A stretch of 5,782 nucleotides of DNA from Anaerolineales bacterium (lineage in GTDB: Bacteria; Chloroflexota; Anaerolineae; Anaerolineales; Villigracilaceae). A program made the translations under genes and the position numbers. The DNA is taken from contig JAFGKO010000377.1 of assembly GCA_016928525.1 (NCBI GenBank), positions 1 through 5,782 on the forward strand. The letters run 5' to 3'. The notes beneath the pieces were generated by a model. The model made no database searches and was not told the origin of the DNA. It saw only the letters and a program-made list of their open reading frames with translations. Of the stretch, positions 1 to 4,549 are shown one piece after another; position 1 is the stretch's first letter; every line of letters begins with the position of its first letter.

Positions 1-303
1 GATTCCGCCAATCTGCATATCGAATTACTCAGAACACTTGTCGAACTCAAGACTGCCCATATCGAACTCCAAAACGATAACCTTTCAGGGGCTAAAGTTG
101 CTTTGTCGGGCACAGCTGCTCGTTTGGAAACCTTGAAACCATTGGTAGAAACGGTTGACGCCAACCTGGCGGCGAGCATGCAGACACGGCTCAATCTGAT
201 ATTGGATGGCATGGATACCAACTCGCCCACTGCACTGACAGATCTTGGATTGTTGGCTAAAAATCTACAGTCTGTGGAAACCTTGCTGTTTGTCAAGAAA
301 TAA
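1..303 (+). CDS. C-terminal part of an unrecognised helical protein (5' end outside window)
   Basis: Frame 1 is open from the first base to TAA at 301-303 and encodes 100 residues. No convincing start with a ribosome binding site is visible inside the window, so this is read as the tail of a longer protein. A TTG at 103 is a possible but unsupported start. The sequence is rich in Leu, Ala and charged residues with heptad-like spacing, and predicts a series of amphipathic helices (for example LVELKTAHIEL, then AARLETLKPLVETVDANLAA, then LGLLAKNLQSVETLLF). I see no catalytic motif, Cys pair or obvious membrane segment. The spacing of hydrophobic residues resembles the helical tail of HemX-like or tetratricopeptide-style proteins, but this is only an impression. 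It is followed by 161 nt without a confident gene, so it need not belong to the downstream chaperone operon. Coding status is fairly sure; function is unknown. Confidence 0.7.
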   Translation, partial: DSANLHIELLRTLVELKTAHIELQNDNLSGAKVALSGTAARLETLKPLVETVDANLAASMQTRLNLILDGMDTNSPTALTDLGLLAKNLQSVETLLFVKK

Positions 304-334
304 AGCCGTTGGGCGTTCAATCGGCGCTATGACT

Positions 335-346
335 ATTGTCGACAAT
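335..346. repeat. Perfect 12-bp palindrome, possible operator
   Basis: ATTGTCGACAAT is its own reverse complement over all 12 positions and is not extended by the flanking bases. It overlaps the candidate -35 element and lies upstream of the chaperone operon, a position typical of a dimeric repressor site. A palindrome this long can also occur by chance, and no second copy was seen in the window. Confidence 0.3.
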
Positions 347-364
347 GTACAAAAATTCTATTAC
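336..364 (+). promoter_or_regulatory. Weak sigma70-like promoter candidate for the 465-2470 operon
   Basis: TTGTCG (336-341) and TATTAC (359-364) are separated by 17 nt. Each matches 4 of 6 bases of the -35 and -10 consensus. The pair lies about 100 nt upstream of the first operon gene, and the -35 sits inside the palindrome at 335-346. The match is weak, and this stretch may instead be remnant coding sequence, so it is only a candidate. Confidence 0.2.
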
Positions 365-464
365 AAGCCTTGGATGCGGTTGAACGCCAGGTTCGTGAAC
401 GCCGTAAGCAACAGCGAAATTATTAAACCCGTGTGATGGACTGCATTACAAAAGGAACATAGCT

Positions 465-941
465 ATGAATAACGATCAACCCTGGGAGTTTACCTGTACA
501 ACATGCGGTGCTCATAAACTGACCGTTTATCGCGTTTGGAACATTCTCGCGGGACCTGATAGCGAAACCTGGCAGGAATGGGGAGCGCTTGAAGCGGATC
601 ATACGTGGGTCTTTAAGTTCAAGGAAAAAGTTGAGAAAGATAAAGACGATGAAGATGGGCGATGGGATTTCGGCGAGTACACAAAAGATAATTCTTCTTC
701 CAAACCGGAAGAGTATGAGATTTTCGAGTCTCAGGACAACCCGGGTAATGACAAGTTTTATGTGAATTGCGCAAGTTGTGATCGCGAGATCGAATTTGGC
801 TGGTCACAATCCAACCGGGGCGGGGGCATATATCCTGTTGAATGTTCTGACTTCATTCCAGGGAAATTCTGGCCGGAACCCAGATATTTGGATTCCTGGC
901 AACAGAAAGGTTGGCTCAAAAAGGGAGATGAACAGTTATGA
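465..941 (+). CDS. Conserved-looking Trp-rich protein with split CxxC...CxxC zinc-ribbon knuckles
   Basis: This 158-residue protein opens the chaperone operon. The ATG at 465 follows AAAGGA (451-456) with 8 nt spacing, which fixes the start. Two zinc-knuckle pairs are visible: CTTCG (C11, C14) near the N terminus and CASC (C102, C105), about 88 residues apart, plus a lone C127. A four-Cys zinc site made from the two pairs is likely by analogy to zinc ribbons, but the separation is unusually long. Between them lies a highly charged stretch (residues 51-64, Lys/Glu/Asp) and an acidic, Ser-rich segment (75-91). Ten Trp in 158 residues is high. There is no signal peptide or membrane segment, so it is probably cytoplasmic. 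I do not recognise a named family. Its stop overlaps the next gene by 4 nt (ATGA), indicating translational coupling with the genes leading into dnaJ. A role as a zinc-binding partner of the chaperone is inference from context only. Confidence 0.88.
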   Translation: MNNDQPWEFTCTTCGAHKLTVYRVWNILAGPDSETWQEWGALEADHTWVFKFKEKVEKDKDDEDGRWDFGEYTKDNSSSKPEEYEIFESQDNPGNDKFYVNCASCDREIEFGWSQSNRGGGIYPVECSDFIPGKFWPEPRYLDSWQQKGWLKKGDEQL

Positions 942-1201
942 ATATTTCTGAAAATAAAAATGCAGTTGAAATTCATGGCTGCATCGTATGTGCCAGAATA
1001 TTCAACATCCTGGCCGTGTATACCCCGGATGGCAGGCTGGTGGATTGTACCGTGACCAGCCCCGGCGGTCACATCGTGCCGGATGAAGGACAACCGCTGG
1101 TCGCCTGCGATACCCACACGACAGAGGAAATCGAGTCTGCTTATAAAAGATGGCAGTCCAGGAATGACAAAGAGTTGGACGATGAACAAGATGACAAATA
1201 A
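938..1201 (+). CDS. Small Cys-containing hypothetical protein (87 aa), coupled to its neighbours
   Basis: The ATG at 938 overlaps the preceding stop as ATGA. GGGAG at 923-927, inside the upstream gene, gives a ribosome binding site 10 nt away. The 87-residue product has CIVC (C15, C18), C37 and CDTH (C57, H60), so a small zinc or metal site using CxxC and CxxH is possible. Residues 21-58 look like a beta-rich fold (NILAVYTPDGRLVDCTVTS), and the C terminus is a charged helix ending in a Lys/Asp/Glu-rich tail. There is no signal peptide or membrane helix. I do not recognise the family. Only 11 nt separate it from the J-protein gene downstream, so it is almost certainly cotranscribed with it. 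It could be a partner of the 158-aa protein upstream, since both are small, Cys-paired and translationally coupled; this is inference. Confidence 0.82.
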   Translation: MNISENKNAVEIHGCIVCARIFNILAVYTPDGRLVDCTVTSPGGHIVPDEGQPLVACDTHTTEEIESAYKRWQSRNDKELDDEQDDK

Positions 1202-1212
1202 TTTGGTGCCAA

Positions 1213-2169
1213 ATGGATTTCAAGGATTATTATGAAATATTGGGCGTAGCGCCAAACGCCGAAAAGAAGGTCATCCAACAGACCTTTCGGCAGTTGGCCC
1301 GCAAGTTTCACCCTGATGTAAATCCGGGTAATAAAGAAGCAGAAGAGAAATTCAAGACGATCAATGAGGCATACCAGGTTCTATCGGATGCGAAACAGCG
1401 CAAGAAGTATGATGAGTTGCGGGCTCAATACCAGCAATGGCAGCAGACGGGTGGCCGCCAACAGGATTTCGACTGGCAAGACTGGTCAGTTCAACCTGGC
1501 AAAGGCGCGCGCGTCCAATACGCCAGTCCCGAAGACCTGGTAGACCTCTTTGGAAGCGCGTCGCCATATTCTGACTTCTTCACCAATATCTTTGGTCAGG
1601 CGTACAGGAGCGGTAGAGGCAGCGGCCAAGCTACTTCGCCCAGCCCGCGTCGCGGCCGGGATGTCGAGTACGCAGTCAATCTGACCCTGAAAGAGGCGTT
1701 TCATGGAGCAGAGCGCCTGTTGGAAATTGACGGTCACCGCATCCAGGCTGGTATTCCACCTGGTGTGCGCACCGGATCGCGAGTCCGCCTGGCAGGCCAG
1801 GGGGAACCGGGCCAGAACAATGGCCTGGCCGGAGATCTGTATTTGCTCATCCAGGTTCTGCCTCATGACACCTTCGAGCGTGATGGAGATGATTTGCACA
1901 TCGACGTGCCGGTCGATATCTTCACCGCCATTGCAGGAGGTGAAGTCCGCATCCGAGCAATGGAGCGGCCGCTGACTCTGAAAATTCCACCCCGCACCAA
2001 TGCCAACCGTACATTCCGCATACGCGGCAAGGGCATGCCCCACCTGCGTGACATCAAAAAACGCGGCGACCTGTTTGCCCGGGTCAGGCTGGTGTTGCCC
2101 GACCCGCTGACCGACCAGGAGGTCGACAGCATCCGCGAGTTGGCCTCTGCCCGGCAAAAACATACTTAA
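1213..2169 (+). CDS. cbpA: DnaJ/CbpA-type co-chaperone (J domain plus C-terminal substrate-binding domains, no zinc finger)
   Basis: This 318-residue protein is a class-B Hsp40 that would deliver unfolded substrates to DnaK and stimulate its ATPase in the cytoplasm. The J domain covers residues 4-70 (DYYEILGV at 5-12), with the invariant HPD at 33-35 and KFKTINEAYQVLSD in helix III. A Gln/Trp-rich linker (72-92) and a short Gly/Phe/Ser-rich stretch with a DLFG motif follow. The C-terminal beta-sandwich domains run from about 148 to 305 (GRDVEYAVNLTLKEAF, IPPGVRTGSRVRLAGQG, GDLYLLIQV, FRIRGKGMP, GDLFARVRLVLP). The CxxCxGxG repeats of canonical DnaJ are absent and the protein has no Cys at all, which fits CbpA-type proteins. 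The ATG at 1213 is preceded by GGTG (1205-1208), a weak ribosome site at 4 nt, so translation may rely on coupling to the upstream gene 11 nt away. A CbpM-like gene follows immediately, supporting the CbpA-type assignment over housekeeping DnaJ. Confidence 0.95.
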   Translation: MDFKDYYEILGVAPNAEKKVIQQTFRQLARKFHPDVNPGNKEAEEKFKTINEAYQVLSDAKQRKKYDELRAQYQQWQQTGGRQQDFDWQDWSVQPGKGARVQYASPEDLVDLFGSASPYSDFFTNIFGQAYRSGRGSGQATSPSPRRGRDVEYAVNLTLKEAFHGAERLLEIDGHRIQAGIPPGVRTGSRVRLAGQGEPGQNNGLAGDLYLLIQVLPHDTFERDGDDLHIDVPVDIFTAIAGGEVRIRAMERPLTLKIPPRTNANRTFRIRGKGMPHLRDIKKRGDLFARVRLVLPDPLTDQEVDSIRELASARQKHT

Positions 2170-2181
2170 TTTGTTCCAAAT

Positions 2182-2186
2182 GAGGT
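2182..2186 (+). promoter_or_regulatory. Ribosome binding site deciding the start of the CbpM-like gene
   Basis: GAGGT lies 5 nt upstream of the ATG at 2192. Two other in-frame starts exist, TTG 2171 and ATG 2180, but neither has a comparable purine-rich site at a suitable distance. The ATG at 2180 shares its last base with this site. The 2192 start is therefore preferred. Confidence 0.65.
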
Positions 2187-2191
2187 CAGTT

Positions 2192-2470
2192 ATGATTTCC
2201 GAAAACACATCCAGAAAAAGTTATTGGTATGGTCCATACGAAGGCTATGAATCGCGCAGTCAGCGCCGCTTACAGGATGATCTGGGCGTTGACGAGGCTG
2301 CCGCTGAGACGATCCTGCGCCTGCGCGGTCAGGTCATTGAATTACAGTCTTATATTCGCCTGCTGGAAGCCGAACTGACCGCCCAGGTCGCCAGCCAGCA
2401 GTTGCGCCTGGCTCGTTACCGCGAAGTCTATTGCGAAGCCACCTGGATCGAACTGGAATTTCAGGAATGA
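2192..2470 (+). CDS. cbpM: CbpM-like chaperone modulator (MerR-like coiled-coil protein)
   Basis: This 92-residue protein follows the J-protein gene by 22 nt. Residues 25-62 match the C-terminal half of CbpM/MerR-type chaperone modulators: RRLQDDLGVDEAAAETILRL, then a helix of RGQVIELQ type, then LLEAEL. In CbpM the equivalent region (a helix pair followed by a coiled coil) packs on the J domain and blocks its interaction with DnaK; that is family knowledge, not seen here. The coiled coil extends to about residue 75. The N-terminal 24 residues are Tyr/Ser/Arg-rich (YWYGPYEGYES) and too short to form the winged-helix half found in full-length CbpM (about 100 aa), so DNA binding is unlikely. 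ATG 2180 would add four residues and TTG 2171 seven; 2192 is chosen for its GAGGT site. Assignment rests on the helix pattern plus adjacency to a CbpA-type gene. Confidence 0.75.
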   Translation: MISENTSRKSYWYGPYEGYESRSQRRLQDDLGVDEAAAETILRLRGQVIELQSYIRLLEAELTAQVASQQLRLARYREVYCEATWIELEFQE

Positions 2471-2489
2471 TAACAACCTGCCGGCATTT

Positions 2490-2515
2490 ATAATTACAGA
2501 GTATTGCGTAATTAT
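2490..2515. repeat. AT-rich inverted repeat, 8-bp arms
   Basis: ATAATTAC (2490-2497) and GTAATTAT (2508-2515) are perfect reverse complements separated by 10 nt. The position, 20 nt after the CbpM-like stop, would suit an operator for the downstream gene or part of the operon's 3' end. The stem is too AT-rich to be a typical terminator. Confidence 0.4.
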
Positions 2516-2600
2516 CTAAACCCAACAACTCATTTCCTAATTCAAAACTGATGTGGTAGTTTAGCGATTTATGCAAGAAGCAATAGTAGATTACGAAAAC

Positions 2601-2652
2601 GCAGTAACGACTTCAGTCGTTTGGCGAAAAAGCGACTAAACGTCGCCACTAC
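2601..2652. repeat. Composite palindromic element (REP/MITE-like, two hairpins inside a larger inverted repeat)
   Basis: Two hairpins sit back to back: AACGAC-TTCA-GTCGTT (2606-2621) and GCGAC-TAAAC-GTCGC (2632-2646). The outer ends also pair: GCAGTAACGAC (2601-2611) is complementary at 8 of 11 positions to GTCGCCACTAC (2642-2652). The whole unit can thus fold either as one long stem or as two short ones. This architecture, with CGACT...AGTCG arms, is like dispersed palindromic repeats that I recall from Chloroflexota intergenic regions; that similarity is from memory and unverified. It encodes nothing and ends 38 nt before the dynamin-like gene. Confidence 0.6.
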
Positions 2653-2690
2653 AAAGCCTTTCGTAAAGTACTGATAATAAGGAAAAGCCC

Positions 2691-4445
2691 ATGCGCCAAT
2701 CCGTACTCACCGATCAGCAAGCCCAATTCCTGCGCGACGAAAAAGAAACCCTGGCCGAATTCCAACTTGCCCTGGTCGAGTTTGATCTGCCACGCGAAGC
2801 TCTGGACAGCCTGCAGAAAGCCATCCTGCAACTGGACGAACTTTTCCTGATCGTCGTCGCCGGTGAGTTCAACGCTGGCAAAAGCGCACTGATCAACGCC
2901 CTGCTCGGCCAAAAGGTTTTGGTGGAGGGCGCCACGCCCACCACCTCGCGCGTCACCCTGGTCAAGTGGGGCGAACAGGCCGCCGAACAGGTAATCGACG
3001 AAAACTTTGCCGTCTATACCTACCCCCTGCCGCTCCTTAAAGAATTGAACATTGTTGATACACCGGGTACCAATGCCATCATCCGCCATCACGAGCGGTT
3101 GACAGATGAGTTCGTTCCTCGGAGTGATCTGGTTCTGTTCATCACATCTGCCGATCATCCCCTGACCGAAAGCGAGCGGCAATTCCTGGAACGCATCCTG
3201 ACTTGGGGAAAGAAAGTTGTCTTTGTTCTGAATAAGGTGGACATCTTCGAAGATGACTCAGCCCTGCAGGAAGTCCGCGACTTCATCTTAAAACACACCG
3301 CCAAAATACTTGGCGATCAACCTCAGTTGTATCCTGTTTCCGCTAAATTGGCCCAGCGCGCCCTCTCCGAGCCGGATCCCGAAGAACGTGCCCGTCTGCG
3401 CAGCGCCAGCCGACTAGACGACCTGGAGAAGTTCATCAGCGCCACCCTCGACGACACGGCACGCTTGCATCTCAAGTTCAACAACCCGCTGGGCGTAGCC
3501 GAGCACCTGATCGCTCAAGCTGGGCAGCGCTTGTCCGCCCAGTCCGAGGATCTGAATGAAGATAAATTGACCGCCGCCTCATTGGAAACTGTCATCACGG
3601 AATACGAGCGTGAACTGCACAGCGAACTACCTCCACGATTGGCCGAAGTGGAGAATATCCTGCACCGCCTCGAACAGCGCGGCCTCGATTTCTTCGATAG
3701 CACCATGCGCCTGACCAACATCCAGAATCTGGTACGCGGCGACATGGTCCGGGCCCAGTTCGAAAAGCAGGTCCTGACCGACGTCCCTCAGCAGATCGAG
3801 GATCAGGTCCAGCGCCTGATCGACTGGTTGGTTCAGAAAGACCTGCGCGAATGGCAGCAAGTCATGAGTTACCTGCAACGCCGCCGGGCACAGAACCTGG
3901 ATCACATGGTCGGCGAAAGCTACGGTCCGCGTGAGTCCCGCCGGCGTGAACTAATCGACACCGTCGGCAAAGCCGTCCAGACCATTGTGGAGAGCTACGA
4001 CCGCAACAAAGAAGCCAGCGAACTGGCCGCCAACGTCGAAGCCGCCGTGGCCCAGACCGCTCTGCTGGAAGTCGGCGCTGTGGGTCTGGGGACGCTGGTC
4101 GCCGTCGCCGTCGCATCTTCCACCCTGGATATCACCGGTATCCTGGCGGCCAGCACCCTGGCCATTCTGGGCTTCTTCGTGATTCCCTTCAAGCGCAAAC
4201 AGGCCAAGGACAACTTTAAAGAGAAGATGCTCCTCCTGCGCACAAAGCTGCTCGGCGCCCTGACGACACAGTTCAGCAACGAGAGCGAAAATGCTATCGC
4301 CCGCCTGAAAGATGGCGTCGCCCCTTACACCCGCTACGTCCGCAGTGAACGTGAGCGCATCGACAAGGCCGAGACCACCCTGGCCAGACTGCGGCAGAAC
4401 ATTTCGGAACTCCGCGCGCGCAGCCAGACAGTAGTGGCGAAATAG
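2691..4445 (+). CDS. Dynamin-family (bacterial dynamin-like) GTPase with C-terminal membrane hairpin
   Basis: The 584-residue protein carries a full set of G motifs: G1 GEFNAGKS (58-65), G2 around TPTT (82-85), G3 DTPG (123-126), G4 NKVD (181-184) and a G5-like SAK (217-219). The GEFNAGKSALINALLG signature and the long helical region after the G domain (about 255-455) mark it as dynamin/BDLP-like rather than a ribosome-assembly GTPase such as Era or Der. Two hydrophobic segments, about 461-475 and 481-500, are followed by a basic PFKRKQAK cluster. They resemble the membrane-inserting paddle of bacterial dynamins, so the protein probably acts at the inner face of the cytoplasmic membrane in remodelling or repair. 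A final coiled coil runs to residue 584. The ATG at 2691 follows AAGGA (2679-2683) at 7 nt. It is flanked by the J-protein unit and clpB on the same strand, but gaps of 220 and 104 nt mean separate promoters are possible. Confidence 0.93.
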   Translation: MRQSVLTDQQAQFLRDEKETLAEFQLALVEFDLPREALDSLQKAILQLDELFLIVVAGEFNAGKSALINALLGQKVLVEGATPTTSRVTLVKWGEQAAEQVIDENFAVYTYPLPLLKELNIVDTPGTNAIIRHHERLTDEFVPRSDLVLFITSADHPLTESERQFLERILTWGKKVVFVLNKVDIFEDDSALQEVRDFILKHTAKILGDQPQLYPVSAKLAQRALSEPDPEERARLRSASRLDDLEKFISATLDDTARLHLKFNNPLGVAEHLIAQAGQRLSAQSEDLNEDKLTAASLETVITEYERELHSELPPRLAEVENILHRLEQRGLDFFDSTMRLTNIQNLVRGDMVRAQFEKQVLTDVPQQIEDQVQRLIDWLVQKDLREWQQVMSYLQRRRAQNLDHMVGESYGPRESRRRELIDTVGKAVQTIVESYDRNKEASELAANVEAAVAQTALLEVGAVGLGTLVAVAVASSTLDITGILAASTLAILGFFVIPFKRKQAKDNFKEKMLLLRTKLLGALTTQFSNESENAIARLKDGVAPYTRYVRSERERIDKAETTLARLRQNISELRARSQTVVAK

Positions 4446-4454
4446 CACCACTTC
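4431..4454. repeat. Imperfect palindrome over the dynamin-like stop codon, sharing a 10-mer with the 2601-2652 element
   Basis: GTAGTGG (4431-4437) pairs with CCACTTC (4448-4454) at 6 of 7 positions, around a 10-nt loop that contains the TAG stop. GTAGTGGCGA (4431-4440) is the exact reverse complement of 2643-2652, the right end of the composite element. It may be a decayed repeat end or coincidence. Confidence 0.25.
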
Positions 4455-4479
4455 TGTGAGGGTGGCTGCCAACTCACAG
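4454..4479 (+). other. Leader hairpin 1 upstream of clpB
   Basis: CTGTGAG (4454-4460) and CTCACAG (4473-4479) form a perfect 7-bp stem with a 12-nt loop. The loop itself can form a short TGGC/GCCA fold. It lies 8 nt after the dynamin-like stop codon. No U-run follows, so it is not a standard terminator; it may be a structured 5' leader, an mRNA-stabilising end or an operator. Confidence 0.45.
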
Positions 4480-4481
4480 GG

Positions 4482-4500
4482 TCCCGCAAGAGCGGCGGGA
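4482..4500 (+). terminator. GC-rich hairpin 2, possible weak terminator or leader structure before clpB
   Basis: TCCCGC (4482-4487) and GCGGGA (4495-4500) form a 6-bp GC-rich stem with a 7-nt loop, extendable by a G-T wobble (4481/4501). The following TAATAATGCTT is AT-rich but lacks a T-tract, so termination would be inefficient. It begins 3 nt after hairpin 1, and the tandem arrangement suggests attenuation or a structured leader rather than a simple operon end. Confidence 0.35.
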
Positions 4501-4549
4501 TAATAATGCTTCGTGAAGTCTTCCGATCTAATATTTTAAGGATGGTTCC

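Larger units (their letters stand above)
329..426 (+). pseudogene. Possible frame-broken mini-ORF with an amphipathic basic helix
   Basis: An ATG at 329 opens in frame 2 and gives MTIVDNVQK. At the run of five A (351-355) a -1 shift into frame 1 continues as ILLQALDAVERQVRERRKQ and then QRNY, to TAA at 424-426. The joined 32-residue product reads like a natural amphipathic helix. The unshifted frame-2 continuation (FYYKPWMRLNARF..., ending at 436) does not. Frame 1 alone has no ATG or GTG start between the TAA at 301 and this helix. One lost A in the homopolymer, a sequencing error, or slippage at AAA would each explain it. No good ribosome binding site precedes the ATG, and the product would be very short. 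It may be a remnant of a larger gene or chance; confidence is low. Confidence 0.25.
2471..2690. other. Non-coding gap between the J-protein unit and the dynamin-like gene
   Basis: These 220 nt contain no convincing gene on either strand. They hold a short TGCCGGCA palindrome (2479-2486), an AT-rich inverted repeat (2490-2515) and a composite palindromic repeat (2601-2652). No clear intrinsic terminator with a U-run closes the upstream operon, and no strong promoter is evident for the next gene. Confidence 0.6.

Noticed and set aside
245..436. 63-codon + strand frame overlapping the first gene
   Set aside because: Its first part is out of frame with the upstream coding sequence and reads as non-natural protein; only the segment from 329 may be meaningful, and only with a shift.
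758..1189. 143-codon open frame on the minus strand
   Set aside because: It covers two + strand genes that have ribosome sites and coupled ends; its product is compositionally odd and has no start signal.
1486..2208. 240-codon open frame on the minus strand
   Set aside because: It lies opposite the J-protein gene, whose frame has unmistakable J and C-terminal domains; the minus-strand translation has no recognisable motif.
2479..2486. TGCCGGCA palindrome followed by an AT-rich stretch, as operon terminator
   Set aside because: There is no loop and no T-tract; the stem is too short to terminate.
2673..2678. GATAAT as a -10 box for the dynamin-like gene
   Set aside because: It abuts the ribosome binding site, so transcripts would start too late to include it, and no -35 lies at the right distance.
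3951..4472. 173-codon minus-strand frame opposite the dynamin-like C terminus
   Set aside because: It is a shadow of the membrane-hairpin and coiled-coil region; no ribosome site or motif.
4455..4501. T-box-like string AGGGTGGCTGCC followed by GTCCC before clpB
   Set aside because: The conserved ACCGCG core is missing, the leader is too short for a Stem I specifier, and clpB is not an amino-acid-responsive gene.
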